Positions 44,327 to 53,417 of a stretch of DNA of 64,000 nt are shown in pieces; within the stretch, counting starts at the first letter, position 1, and every line of letters starts with the position of its first letter. The notes beneath the pieces were generated by a model. It worked only from the letters and a program-made list of their open reading frames with translations. It was not told the DNA's origin and did no database searches. The position numbers and the translations under genes are program-made. The stretch spans positions 1 to 64,000 of the forward strand of contig NZ_JAFBES010000012.1 of NCBI RefSeq assembly GCF_016908875.1, read 5' to 3'. The stretch is from Bacillus ectoiniformans (GTDB lineage Bacteria; Bacillota; Bacilli; Bacillales; Domibacillaceae).

Positions 44327-45244
44327 TTACAAAATTTTTATCGAAATGGGATAAAGGTAGGGATTTACAGGTTCGGCAATCTGCTCCCACTCCGTGATTT
44401 TTAGATAAGGCACCTCCGCACCATTGTAAGTCATGGTATCCAAAGTTCCATTTACTTTAATCCAAGTATCTTCCTTTATGCCTGGATCTTTCGGAAACTC
44501 TGAGAGAAACCCCACAATACTTGCATCGGCCACACAATGGGTAATCATAAATCGTGAAATGACCAATTGGTTATGATTAAAATCCTTCTCTTTATAAACA
44601 AAGCCTGTTACTGAGATAGTTCTGCCTATATATTGTTGGATATTCTGATTAATCTCATCATAATAAACACTATAAACACTATCCGACATATTAATTACAG
44701 ATGTTTTTTCTAAATTTTTGATGAGCTTGTCATACTCTGCTGCTGACATCTCCACTTGATTATCAATCAGACCGGGATCTTCTGGATTTTCATCTATATT
44801 ACTCTCATTAAGGCTATTTTGTAATGGAGGTCGACTAGCACCTTGAGATGACTCTTCTTTATTTGACAGAATGCCTATTGCCCCTTTTTTAGAAGCAATC
44901 GATGCATCAAGAACTTTGGGAGGGAGTAAAAAACCAGTGAGCAGAGGCAGGGTAATAAGGATGTACGAAAATAATTTTTTCGTGTTAAATTGGGCGTCTC
45001 CATGATCATGTCCACATGAATGGCCCTCATGTTGACAATGATGACCGGTTTTCTTTTTTGTCCACACTCGTGTAACCTGTATAAAAAATAGAATTAAAAA
45101 CACAATGGAAGCCGTTTGACTTAACCCGCTATATTTAGGGTTAATAAACTTATTGATATCACCAGTATAATGCAATTTAAATATCATGGCTGAAAAGGCT
45201 AATAAAATCATTGCCCTTACCCCCTGCTGTATATGAAACTTCAA
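44327..45244 (-). CDS. ycgQ: TIGR03943/DUF1980 putative permease subunit (YcgQ)
   Basis: Membrane protein of 305 residues with two N-terminal helices, a His-rich cytosolic loop (KTGHHCQHEGHSCGHDHGD), another helix pair and a C-terminal soluble domain about 170-300. The domain order matches TIGR03943 proteins that pair with the COG0701 permease upstream. The His/Cys-rich loop suits zinc binding. The start is TTG behind GGGGGGACC, 12 nt after ycgR, so the two are an operon. The transported substrate is not known. It ends at a large hairpin terminator. Confidence 0.8.
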   Translation of the reverse strand: MKFHIQQGVRAMILLAFSAMIFKLHYTGDINKFINPKYSGLSQTASIVFLILFFIQVTRVWTKKKTGHHCQHEGHSCGHDHGDAQFNTKKLFSYILITLPLLTGFLLPPKVLDASIASKKGAIGILSNKEESSQGASRPPLQNSLNESNIDENPEDPGLIDNQVEMSAAEYDKLIKNLEKTSVINMSDSVYSVYYDEINQNIQQYIGRTISVTGFVYKEKDFNHNQLVISRFMITHCVADASIVGFLSEFPKDPGIKEDTWIKVNGTLDTMTYNGAEVPYLKITEWEQIAEPVNPYLYPISIKIL

Positions 45245-45256
45245 GCTGGTCCCCCC

Positions 45257-46255
45257 TTAAAGATAACCTTGTAGTGCCGTTATAATGACAATGATCACGC
45301 ATACGACCAATCCTAAAACCCCAAACACAAATCTAAACCGGAACACACTAAGCATCATAATCGTATTTTTTAAATCAATCATGGGACCAAAAATCAAAAA
45401 ACCTAAAATCGATGAGGCAGGAAATATCCCTCTAAAGGAAGCGCCAATAAAAGCATCAGCTTCCGAACACAAGGATAAAACATAGGCTAGTCCCATCATG
45501 ACAAGTAAAGAAGCTATAGGTCCACTTCCTAACTCCAACAACACCCTAGCCGGCAAATAAGTTTGTACAACCGCCGCTAAGAAAGCACCAATTACGAGAA
45601 ACTTAGCCATATCAAAAAATTCATCAATGGAATGAGTTAGCATTGACCATAATTTGGTTGGCAATGACTTTTCCGTGTGAAAGTGAGAGCGGCTATTCAT
45701 TTCCACAGAGTCTTTTAGCTGACGACCTTTAAATAGGACCCCTACCGTTAATGCAACTATAATAGCGATGACAAATCCCAAGATCATTCTAAATCCAGCC
45801 ATTCTGAAATCATTTCCGAATGCCATATAAGTAGAAGCAATTACTATGGGATTAATTAGCGGGCCCGTTAACATAAATCCGATAGCTGCGTGAATAGGTA
45901 CACCCTTAGAGATCAGCCTCCGTACAATAGGTACGATTCCACATTCACACGCTGGAAATAAAGCGCCAATGGTACAACTCATAAACACAGCCTTCACTTT
46001 ATTCTCAGGAATCCATTTTTGAATATGTGCTTCAGTAACAAAAATTTGAATCGTTCCCGCAATGAGCACCCCAATTAATACAAATGGAAGTGCTTCAATT
46101 AATATACTCAAGAAAATAGTATTCAAGTTTAAAAGGGATGCCGGGAGTGCAAAATCATTCATAAAACCGGTATTATATAAAATTAGCATGGAGCCTATTG
46201 CTACAATTACAGTCATTGTGAAGTCTAAGATACTAAAGCTAAATATCCTATTCAT
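45257..46255 (-). CDS. ycgR: COG0701/UPF0718 permease (YcgR)
   Basis: Integral membrane permease of 332 residues with about eight helices. The two conserved half-repeats are seen as FLSILIEALPFVLIGVLIAG with CEC-like Cys in ALFPACECGIVP, and SLCSEADAFIGASF in the second half. In this family these cysteines are thought to handle metals or thiol compounds. It precedes ycgQ by 12 nt and is behind AGGAGG. A Zur-like half-site lies upstream, so a role in zinc handling is possible. The substrate is unproven. Confidence 0.82.
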   Translation of the reverse strand: MNRIFSFSILDFTMTVIVAIGSMLILYNTGFMNDFALPASLLNLNTIFLSILIEALPFVLIGVLIAGTIQIFVTEAHIQKWIPENKVKAVFMSCTIGALFPACECGIVPIVRRLISKGVPIHAAIGFMLTGPLINPIVIASTYMAFGNDFRMAGFRMILGFVIAIIVALTVGVLFKGRQLKDSVEMNSRSHFHTEKSLPTKLWSMLTHSIDEFFDMAKFLVIGAFLAAVVQTYLPARVLLELGSGPIASLLVMMGLAYVLSLCSEADAFIGASFRGIFPASSILGFLIFGPMIDLKNTIMMLSVFRFRFVFGVLGLVVCVIIVIITALQGYL

Positions 46256-47105
46256 ATAAACCTCCTACTCTCTATCTTTCTTCTAGACTGCTAGGGCGCA
46301 TGATTAATAAATACGTAGCTTTTACTCGTTTTTAAGTACCCCACTTCCATAGCTTGTCCTTTTGCGAAAGGTCCTTCTTGAGAAGAATTATCTTGTTAAT
46401 AAGAATTATTACGTTTTAACAAACAATCTGTTTTACTTTTCTAAAGGTATAGTATGTTTTAGAAAATGCTTTTATTCCTTTAATACGGTTTCATTATCAG
46501 GCAGAGGAAAGAGAGTTTATTTCAAGCAACTTATTAAGAAGGTTGCACATACCTTCATAGGCTTGGATCTATGTTTCAAATTAATAGATTTGTTCCTTTC
46601 TTTCATTAATCTGTGTCCGCACTCAATTTTCCAAAACTAAATATAGGTGTTCCAATAAAAATAGAATATCTGTATATAAGTTAAGCATCCTTTCGCAGTC
46701 TTATTGATCAAATAAACCGTTGCCTAAAATCCTTTAAATACAGATTAAAACCAGGTTCAATCAATTTCATATAAATAGAAGTCGGCATATATTGTTTAGT
46801 CCTTTTTAACTTTTTGTACTTTTTTCTCAGCCGTATGATTCAAGTTCGCTGGTTGATAACTCCATGCATATACTTACGAAAAACAGGAAGCTGAACAGAG
46901 ATCAACAACCCTTAAACATACCCTCCCCCCCATCTCATTACCCCCTTGCTTTCATACACTTTATACAGGAACTCTAAAAAAATAAAAATATCAATCGAAG
47001 TGATCACAGTGTCAGAATCCGCATCAATCCAGGGCAGATATCTTTTTTGTTTCAATTATTCATTTCGGGGAATGATGAGAAATGAAACTTTTTTTATTTT
47101 TTTGT
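46256..47105. other. Gene-poor 0.85-kb region
   Basis: No gene can be supported here. Short ORFs on both strands lack ribosome binding sites and recognisable families. It holds the ycgR promoter region on one side and the persulfide-operon promoter on the other. A Zur-like site is at 46398-46417. Decayed mobile or coding DNA is possible, since the AT-rich text is unlike a normal leader in length. Confidence 0.5.
46398..46417. promoter_or_regulatory. Zur-like operator upstream of ycgR
   Basis: AATAAGAATTATTACGTTTT. The right half ATTACGTTTT matches nine of ten bases of the B. subtilis Zur half-site ATTACGATTT; the left half matches poorly. Confidence 0.35.
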
Positions 47106-47134
47106 TTGCAATAATAAAATACCTGTGGTAGTAT
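47106..47134 (+). promoter_or_regulatory. Promoter of the persulfide operon
   Basis: TTGCAA, a 17-bp spacer and TAGTAT. An ATACCTGTGGTA palindrome overlaps the spacer and -10. Confidence 0.65.
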
Positions 47135-47138
47135 TTAG

Positions 47139-47154
47139 ATACCCCACAAGGTAT
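47139..47154. promoter_or_regulatory. CstR/CsoR-type operator
   Basis: ATACCCCACAAGGTAT, with ATACC/GGTAT arms, just downstream of the -10. It resembles operators of the persulfide-sensing CstR repressor, matching the CstB-like gene it controls. A related palindrome sits at 47119-47130. No cstR gene is in the window. Confidence 0.65.
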
Positions 47155-47177
47155 ATAAAAAAGGAGGAAGTAAACTT

Positions 47178-48587
47178 ATGTTATTTCGTACATTTTTTGA
47201 TGAAAAGTTAGCTCAATACGCTTATATGGTAGGATGTCAAAGAACAGGTGAAGCGATCCTTATCGATCCTCCACGTCATGTCGATCACATTATCGAAGCT
47301 GCAAAAAAAGAAGGAATGACTATTACTTCTGCTGCAGAAACACATATCCACGCTGATTTCGTTTCTGGTGCTCGTCAGCTTGCCGTGAAACATGATGCAA
47401 AGCTGTATTTATCAGATGAAGGCGATGAAAACTGGAAATATCAATATGTTGATGATATAAATGCTGAACTTGTTAAAGACGGCGATAAATTTAAAGTAGG
47501 TAATATTGAATTTGAAGTTATGCATACACCTGGTCATACACCAGAGAGTATTTCATTCATTTTAACTGACATTGGCGGCGGTGCTTCTAAGCCGATGGGA
47601 ATCTTCACAGGAGACTTCGTGTTTGTTGGTGATATCGGACGTCCTGACTTGCTGGAAAAAGCAGCTGGAATGGCTGGTACAGCTGACAGCGGCGCGCAGC
47701 AAATGTATGATTCTGTACAACGCTTCAAACAGCTTCCAGACTACATGATGGTATGGCCGGCACACGGTGCAGGCAGTGCTTGCGGTAAATCTCTTGGTGC
47801 GGTGCCTTCTTCTACAGTTGGCTATGAAAAGCAATTCAACTGGGCAATGAAGATTGATAACAAAGAAGAGTTCATTGCTGAATTATTAAAAGATCAGCCT
47901 GAAGCACCTGTTTACTTTGCAGAAATGAAACGTGTAAATAAAGTTGGGCCTAATGTCGTTTCAGGTGACATGCCTGAATGGACGGACAATGCTGCTGAAG
48001 TAGAAGCTTGGGCAAAAGAAGACAAACACGTATTATTAGATACTCGTCCGGCTTCTGAATTTGAAAAGGGCTTTATCCCAGGTGCCATTAACATTCCGTT
48101 CGGAAAAATGCTTACGAACTGGGCTGGCTGGTTAGTTGGCTATGATGAAGAAATGGCTGTTATTGTAGACAAAGATCAAGCTGAAGAAGCATTAATTGCC
48201 CTTCGCTCTATTCACCTTGACGATGTCGTGAAGCTAGTTGCAGCTGAATCAGTGAAAGGCGCAGCTACAGAAACATACAAAACAGTGGATGTAGAAAAGT
48301 TTGACCAATTAAAAGAAGATTCACAAGTCATCGATGTTCGTAATGACACTGAATGGAAACAAGGTCATATTCAAGGTGCAGAACACAAAATGCTTGGCTA
48401 TTTAAGAAAAACAGGCAAAGAGCTTGATCAATCAAAACCAGTACTGATTCACTGTCAATCTGGCGCTCGTTCTGCGATTGCAGCTAGTGTTATGAAACAC
48501 CTTGGCTTTGAAGATGTTACTCACTTAGAAGGCGGATTCAGTGCTTGGAGCAAGAAAAACAGCGATTCCGTTGTGACTCCTAAGTAA
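47178..48587 (+). CDS. cstB: CstB-like persulfide dioxygenase-rhodanese
   Basis: Cytoplasmic enzyme of 469 residues with the CstB layout. The N-terminal metallo-beta-lactamase persulfide dioxygenase domain has THIHAD (H56, H58, D60), HTPGHTP and WPAHGAG iron ligands. A middle rhodanese-like domain (LLDTRPASEFEKGF) lacks the catalytic Cys. A C-terminal rhodanese has Cys426 in HCQSGARS. CstB oxidises low-molecular-weight persulfides to thiosulfate and detoxifies sulfide. AAGGAGGAAG precedes the ATG, and a CstR-like operator lies upstream. A TusA-rhodanese gene follows 91 nt later. Confidence 0.9.
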   Translation: MLFRTFFDEKLAQYAYMVGCQRTGEAILIDPPRHVDHIIEAAKKEGMTITSAAETHIHADFVSGARQLAVKHDAKLYLSDEGDENWKYQYVDDINAELVKDGDKFKVGNIEFEVMHTPGHTPESISFILTDIGGGASKPMGIFTGDFVFVGDIGRPDLLEKAAGMAGTADSGAQQMYDSVQRFKQLPDYMMVWPAHGAGSACGKSLGAVPSSTVGYEKQFNWAMKIDNKEEFIAELLKDQPEAPVYFAEMKRVNKVGPNVVSGDMPEWTDNAAEVEAWAKEDKHVLLDTRPASEFEKGFIPGAINIPFGKMLTNWAGWLVGYDEEMAVIVDKDQAEEALIALRSIHLDDVVKLVAAESVKGAATETYKTVDVEKFDQLKEDSQVIDVRNDTEWKQGHIQGAEHKMLGYLRKTGKELDQSKPVLIHCQSGARSAIAASVMKHLGFEDVTHLEGGFSAWSKKNSDSVVTPK

Positions 48588-48678
48588 TTAAATAGAGCTG
48601 ATGAAAGTCAGCTCTTTCTAAAAAAATGTATTAACTCTGTCTAAAAATATTTTTAAAAATAAAGGGGATTATTAAAAC

Positions 48679-49248
48679 ATGAATGCAGATGTAACTGTTG
48701 ACGCAAAAGGCCTTGCTTGCCCGATGCCAATCGTAAAAACTAAGAACGCGATCAAAAACATGAACGCTGGAGAAACACTTGAATTGATTACGACTGATAA
48801 AGGTTCCGTAGCTGATATTCCTGCTTGGGCAAAAAGCACAGGCCACGAATATTTATCACTTGTTGAAGAAGGCGATCTTTTCATTCATTATGTAAAAAAA
48901 GCAGAGCCAAAAGAAAACGTAGAAACAGACGTCGTTTCTATTTCTAACGAAGAGTTAATCTCTAAATTGGGCTCAGAGCCAATGCTTGTATTAGATGTGC
49001 GCGAGCCTGAAGAATATGCTGCAGGCCACGTACCAGGAGCATACTCTGTTCCCCTTTCACAAGTAGAAGGCTATTTAAACGCCATCCCTCAAGATCAAAC
49101 GATTTACGTTATGTGTAAATCTGGAATGAGAAGCCAAATGGCATGCGACACCATGTGGATGAAGGGTCATACAAACATCATCCGCGTCGTACCTGGCATG
49201 GGCGACTGGAACGGCCCAGTTGAAAAACAATTCACACCAAAAAGCTAA
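48679..49248 (+). CDS. TusA-rhodanese fusion protein
   Basis: Sulfur-carrier fusion of 189 residues. The N-terminal TusA domain (about 3-75) has Cys14 in GLACPMPIVKTK, and the C-terminal rhodanese (about 90-185) has Cys146 in VMCKSGMRS. CstA of Staphylococcus is a related but larger fusion. The protein should accept and pass on sulfane sulfur, together with the CstB-like enzyme. AAGGGG precedes the ATG. The 91-nt gap upstream has no clear terminator, so the pair is likely one operon. Confidence 0.88.
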   Translation: MNADVTVDAKGLACPMPIVKTKNAIKNMNAGETLELITTDKGSVADIPAWAKSTGHEYLSLVEEGDLFIHYVKKAEPKENVETDVVSISNEELISKLGSEPMLVLDVREPEEYAAGHVPGAYSVPLSQVEGYLNAIPQDQTIYVMCKSGMRSQMACDTMWMKGHTNIIRVVPGMGDWNGPVEKQFTPKS

Positions 49249-49276
49249 GGGGACAGTCCCCCATCGCTTTAAAGCG
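49249..49276. repeat. GGGGACAGTCCCC dispersed repeat, copy 2
   Basis: GGGGACAGTCCCCCATCG then CTTTAAAGCG, nearly identical to 29582-29609. It begins right at the stop codon of the TusA-rhodanese gene. Confidence 0.8.
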
Positions 49277-49278
49277 CA

Positions 49279-49311
49279 AAAGCCATGCAGAAATTTTTTC
49301 TGCATGGCTTT
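49279..49311. terminator. Bidirectional terminator
   Basis: Perfect AAAGCCATGCAG/CTGCATGGCTTT hairpin between the convergent TusA-rhodanese and exporter genes, with T tracts on both strands. Confidence 0.9.
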
Positions 49312-49318
49312 TTTATTT

Positions 49319-50356
49319 CTATTCAAATAACTCTTGATGACGCATTTCCAGCGTATGAAGGTGCCGCAGCTCTTCCAGCAGGTCATGAATAGATAACAAT
49401 TCGTACAATATAATTGTTCCTGGAGAAAAACTGTGTCCTAACGGTACCTGCTCCCCTACCGTATGTTTAAAATGGGCGAGCAGTTCTTCAACAACCTGCA
49501 CATGCTGATGGTCCATTTCAAAGTGCGGATGATGTAAAGTCGTCTTCAAAGCAGTCACCATATTAGCGATGATTCTTTCTTTCTTTAAAGACAATTCCAG
49601 CGTAGGAACTGAGATTAAATTGCCCACATGGTAATTAATTTGCCGCAAAAGATTCAACTTTTTATATTCATACCGAAACGTTCGGATGTCTTCCCGATTA
49701 AATTGGTGCAGCTTCCACTCTTTCTTTTGGTACTGACAGAGCGTCTCCACTGATTCAATGTCTTTCAAAAGTTTCTCGAAATCAGCTTTTGTCTCTTGAT
49801 GAAGAGGCTGAAGCTCAATAATTTCTTTTCCTCTTTTTTCAATCAAATCACCAGTCTTTAAAATAAATTGCGCGGTTTTCGTTCGAATGGCATCAAAATA
49901 ATTAGGTCTTATGACAAGCAAATTAACTAAAGTGGACACTGATAATCCAATCCCTGTAGTTGCGAGCCGTACAAAAAAGGACGACACATAATGATCATGA
50001 ACCGTTGAGATCATAGCGACTCCAGTCAGCACAGCTACTAATGTTCCTTCATGAAGGCGAAGTTTGTAGCATGCGATGATCGTAGCCATGGCCACTAACA
50101 TGTAAGTTAACGGACTATCTCCAAATGCAAAATTAAAAATAACTGAAAATGCCGCCCCAATAGCTGAAGCAGGAAATCTGACATATGCTTTTTTAATAGA
50201 GTCTGCTGCTGTAGGCTCAATCGTCACAATCGCTGTAATTACCGCAAACATCGGCGGCCAGCCGAGCAATTGGCAGATAAGAGCAGTAAGAAAAACCGCA
50301 ATGCCTGTTTTCACCACTCTTCCTCCAACAAACTTAAACTTTTTTAAGTATTCCAC
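49319..50356 (-). CDS. Aromatic acid exporter-family membrane protein
   Basis: Membrane protein of 345 residues of the ArAE_1/FUSC-like family (DUF939). The N-terminal half has about six helices (TGIAVFLTALICQLLGWPPM, FAVITAIVTIEPT, LLVIRPNYFDA). The C-terminal half is a long cytosolic helical domain (about 165-345). Family members are thought to export aromatic acids or related compounds, mostly by homology. The start is GTG behind AAAGGA. It is monocistronic and not functionally linked to the persulfide genes. Confidence 0.8.
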   Translation of the reverse strand: MEYLKKFKFVGGRVVKTGIAVFLTALICQLLGWPPMFAVITAIVTIEPTAADSIKKAYVRFPASAIGAAFSVIFNFAFGDSPLTYMLVAMATIIACYKLRLHEGTLVAVLTGVAMISTVHDHYVSSFFVRLATTGIGLSVSTLVNLLVIRPNYFDAIRTKTAQFILKTGDLIEKRGKEIIELQPLHQETKADFEKLLKDIESVETLCQYQKKEWKLHQFNREDIRTFRYEYKKLNLLRQINYHVGNLISVPTLELSLKKERIIANMVTALKTTLHHPHFEMDHQHVQVVEELLAHFKHTVGEQVPLGHSFSPGTIILYELLSIHDLLEELRHLHTLEMRHQELFE

Positions 50357-50444
50357 ATAACAACAGTCCTTTTTCCACTTTGGTATTCATTCATTATAAC
50401 GCAGAATTACTCATACTTTAGCACCATATAAAAATCTCCTTTAT

Positions 50445-50472
50445 CACTTTAAAGCACCGGGGGTCTGACCCC
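50445..50472. repeat. GGGGTCAGACCCCC dispersed repeat, copy 3 (inverted)
   Basis: CTTTAAAGC spacer CGGGGGTCTGACCCC, the reverse-strand relative of the copies at 29582 and 49249, with TCAGA in place of ACAGT. Confidence 0.7.
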
Positions 50473-50567
50473 TCAACCCCTTAAACCCAAAAAGAAGGAT
50501 ATCACTCGTAATTTGTAGAAAATAATTATATAGTACTTTTAGTCTATATACACGGGAGAGTATGCTT

Positions 50568-51860
50568 ATGTCGTTACATGTAGATCAAATTTTTTTACAC
50601 GCTCTTATTGTTCTACTTCCGATTGTTTTTTATCAATTGGGGTTCACACGTAGCTATAGATTCCATTCAAAATGGAAAGGGAAATTGTTGTTTGCGCTGA
50701 TAGTAATGCTTTTTCTGACCATGTCATTTCCGGTCCAAATGGACAGCGGCTTTCATTTCGATGTACGGATCGTACCAGTTATCATCGCCACTTTGTATGG
50801 CGGACCGATGCAAGGATTAATTGTTATTGCAGCTATGTTTATATATCGAACGTACCTTGATCAAGCAGGACTGCTTGTAAGCTTACTTAATTACACGATT
50901 GCCTTTGTCCTGTTAGTTGGTCTTTATCGTCGCTATAATGAATTAACTCTCCTTAGAAAAAACATCTTTGTCAGCTTAATCTACTGGCTCATTGCTGGCA
51001 ACCGCGCATTTCAGCTTTATAATATCGAACAACATGAGTACATTGATCTTTATTTACTGTTCACCATCATTATTTGGTGCACGCTGCTGGTAGTGATTTC
51101 ATTCATCGAAAACTTAAACGAGCAACTGGCTCTTCAAAAGCAAATTCAAAGGTCGGAAAAGATGAGCGTAGTGAGTCAGCTCGCTGCCTCTGTGGCGCAT
51201 GAAGTTCGTAACCCAATGACCTCTATCCGCGGATTTATGCAGCTGATGTACTCTGATAATAACATCAATGACACTCAAAGAAAGTACATCGATATTTCAC
51301 TAGAAGAATTAGACAGAGTCCAATTAATTATTAATGACTACCTATCACTGGCCAAACCCAACACGAAAATTGTGCAACCCATCAACCTCAGTATCGAAAT
51401 GGAAAAAGTGATTGAACTGATGCGATCCTATACAAATATTCAAAGTGTCATTATCGAATCTAACATTCAAGATCAACTGTTCGTCAAAGGGAATCAAGGC
51501 GAAATAAAGCAAGTGTTAATTAACTTAATAAAAAATGGTATTGAAGCAACCGGAAATAATGGAAGAATTCAAGTCAACAGCTTCCGAGAGGATAAGTGGG
51601 CAGTCATTGAAATTATTGATAATGGAAAAGGAATGTGCAAAAATCAGATCGATCTGCTCGGCACTCCTTTTTACTCTACAAAAGATCTCGGAACAGGGGT
51701 GGGATTAACTATTTCTTATCAAATTATTGACTTAATGAAGGGGAAAATTGAGGTCGAAAGTGAAGTCGGAAAAGGAACAAAGTTCACCATTAAACTTCCG
51801 ATATGCTTTCCTGATAAACCTTCTGTACAGTCGGATCATATCACTTCATTAACAGGGTGA
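50568..51860 (+). CDS. Membrane histidine kinase with 5TM sensor
   Basis: Sensor kinase of 430 residues. The first 185 residues hold about six helices of the 5TMR_LYT type (IVPVIIATLYGGPMQGLIVI). The HisKA phospho-acceptor is in AHEVRNPMTSIRGF, followed by HATPase motifs NLIKNGIEA, DNGKGM and GTGVGL. The layout is like B. subtilis KinB, which feeds the sporulation phosphorelay. ATG 50568 is 8 nt from GGGAGAG, so it is preferred to the ATG at 50562. There is no cognate response regulator nearby. Confidence 0.88.
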   Translation: MSLHVDQIFLHALIVLLPIVFYQLGFTRSYRFHSKWKGKLLFALIVMLFLTMSFPVQMDSGFHFDVRIVPVIIATLYGGPMQGLIVIAAMFIYRTYLDQAGLLVSLLNYTIAFVLLVGLYRRYNELTLLRKNIFVSLIYWLIAGNRAFQLYNIEQHEYIDLYLLFTIIIWCTLLVVISFIENLNEQLALQKQIQRSEKMSVVSQLAASVAHEVRNPMTSIRGFMQLMYSDNNINDTQRKYIDISLEELDRVQLIINDYLSLAKPNTKIVQPINLSIEMEKVIELMRSYTNIQSVIIESNIQDQLFVKGNQGEIKQVLINLIKNGIEATGNNGRIQVNSFREDKWAVIEIIDNGKGMCKNQIDLLGTPFYSTKDLGTGVGLTISYQIIDLMKGKIEVESEVGKGTKFTIKLPICFPDKPSVQSDHITSLTG

Positions 51861-51929
51861 TTGGAGATTATAACTTAAACAGGACTGACACCGCGTGTCA
51901 GTCCTGTTACTGCTATTAGCGATTCTCCG

Positions 51930-52355
51930 TTAGAAAAACTCCCATTCACCGACTTCTTTCCCTTCTTTCTTTTTCTTAGCAATTAAATAGGCATCAATGA
52001 TAGCGATCGGAACAGTGATGAAGGCAGACATACCAAAGGTAATCATTCCAAAAATAACGCTGCAGATTAAAATAACAGCTCCCTTTTTCACCTGCCCAAC
52101 AATCATTTGCCCTAATCCAGTAATTAAGAATGACAGCAGGGCGATAAGCAAAGGTTCTTTCGCATCACTAGTCACAGACACAGACACGCTTCTTTTATTT
52201 AACGAAACACCACAATCCACACAAATTTCCTGGCTTTCGTTTACCTTCTTTCCGCAATTAAAGCAATGGTTTCTTATATGAAAAGGCCGCACTCCACACT
52301 TTGGACATACTTCTGCTTTGTCTGATATTTGTTCCCCACAGTTCGAACAATACAT
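51930..52355 (-). CDS. Double zinc-ribbon, TM2-like membrane protein
   Basis: Protein of 141 residues. Two N-terminal zinc ribbons (YCSNCGE...CPKCG and CFNCGKK...CVDCG) are followed by a pair of helices (LLSFLITGLGQMIVGQVKKG, AVILICSVIFGMITFGM) typical of TM2 proteins, and a charged tail. Its function is unknown. GGGGGAG precedes the ATG. It lies in a cluster with a similar zinc-ribbon protein at 52749 and a DUF2085 gene, with gaps of 17 and 19 nt, so the three probably form one operon. Confidence 0.78.
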   Translation of the reverse strand: MYCSNCGEQISDKAEVCPKCGVRPFHIRNHCFNCGKKVNESQEICVDCGVSLNKRSVSVSVTSDAKEPLLIALLSFLITGLGQMIVGQVKKGAVILICSVIFGMITFGMSAFITVPIAIIDAYLIAKKKKEGKEVGEWEFF

Positions 52356-52372
52356 GTAGCTCCCCCTTACAT

Positions 52373-52729
52373 TTATTCGATCAGATGCTGCACGATTAGT
52401 TTGCCATGACTAAAACCCGCCGTAACGATTCCCCAAATCAAGAAATCTACAGCCACACCTGCTAATATGCCAGTGATGAATCTGCGTGTATTCGTGCTAT
52501 GCCATTTACCTATATATTGAAGCCCCCCATCCACAATTAACGGAAGTAAAAGCAGACCAGCTATTAATAGTGGAATGGCTCCAACTACGATCGCATAAAT
52601 GAGTCCAAGCAGATAACCCGCAAGAATTCCTGTGCACCTCGCGCAAATTGGAAACTGTTTACCCCGATGAAAAAAAGACCTCTCCGGCAGTCTATGACAA
52701 GCAAATAAAGCATGAAGTACTTTATCCAT
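52373..52729 (-). CDS. DUF2085 membrane protein
   Basis: Integral membrane protein of 118 residues. The DUF2085 motif CHRLPERSFFHRGKQFPICA followed by RCTGI is present near the start. Three helices follow. The start at 52729 is chosen because GGGGAG lies 4 nt upstream; ATG 52747 overlaps the previous gene and lacks a ribosome binding site. Function unknown. It sits between two zinc-ribbon membrane protein genes. Confidence 0.75.
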   Translation of the reverse strand: MDKVLHALFACHRLPERSFFHRGKQFPICARCTGILAGYLLGLIYAIVVGAIPLLIAGLLLLPLIVDGGLQYIGKWHSTNTRRFITGILAGVAVDFLIWGIVTAGFSHGKLIVQHLIE

Positions 52730-52748
52730 GGAACTCCCCGCAAACATT

Positions 52749-53138
52749 TTAATAATAGTACATAGTTTCAGACAGTATTCCTAAAAAGAACGACAAGGCA
52801 TAAAGCACAACCGTAGCAATGAACCCAATGGCTGCCCATTTACATACTGATTTAGCAGACTTCGGCTTTTCATCTTTCCATACAAAATAAAGAATCAAAC
52901 CAACTATTGGAAAACAGCAAGCAGCAAGGTTTACTAAGCCGGATGGCTGATCTTGACCAACCCCCGCACCTTTTAAATTCTTTAGACGTTCCCCACATTT
53001 CGTACATAGCTCTTGAGCCGCTTTCGTTTCCGTTCCGCAAGACTGACAGAAATTTTGGCCATTTAAAGGCCGAACCCCACAACTAGAACATACCTCTGCT
53101 CGATCATTTACGCTGTTTCCGCACTCTCTGCAATACAA
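52749..53138 (-). CDS. Double zinc-ribbon membrane protein
   Basis: Protein of 129 residues, paralogous in plan to the one at 51930. A TTG start at 53138 behind GAGGAG gives (M)YCRECGNSVNDRAEVCSSCG, which lines up with MYCSNCGEQISD of the neighbour; the ATG at 53180 adds residues without a ribosome binding site. A second ribbon CQSCG...CTKCGE follows, then two helices (VNLAACCFPIVGLILYFVW, AIGFIATVVLYALSFFLGI). Function unknown. It is the first gene of a three-gene unit. Confidence 0.72.
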   Translation of the reverse strand: MYCRECGNSVNDRAEVCSSCGVRPLNGQNFCQSCGTETKAAQELCTKCGERLKNLKGAGVGQDQPSGLVNLAACCFPIVGLILYFVWKDEKPKSAKSVCKWAAIGFIATVVLYALSFFLGILSETMYYY

Positions 53139-53338
53139 TCTGATCGTCTCCTCTCCACTTCTAGAAGCAGCTGCACCCATATTAAGTAAATGTCAGTTCC
53201 CTAATTTATATTAAGAGATGTAGGTCAATATACCTCAGTGCTTTCGAGTTCATTAGTTATATGTGAAACTGGCTAGTGATAAAGCTTATTTGACAGAATG
53301 AAGCCGCTGGCAGATAGATTCGCTTTCATTAAAAAAAA

Positions 53339-53353
53339 CAGCCTATGCGGCTG
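53339..53353 (-). terminator. Terminator after the sortase gene
   Basis: CAGCC-GCATA-GGCTG hairpin followed by eight T on the minus strand. Confidence 0.8.
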
Positions 53354-53417
53354 CCTTTTCGATTGATTCATCTAAGTTTTGTTGTTCATTACAGCATAAT
53401 CTTAGATAGCTAAGAAA

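Noticed and set aside
46362-47131. Short plus-strand ORFs of 92 and 61 codons, and a 42-codon minus frame near 46720-46850
   Set aside because: No ribosome binding sites, no family match by eye, and odd amino acid content. Kept as gene-poor sequence.
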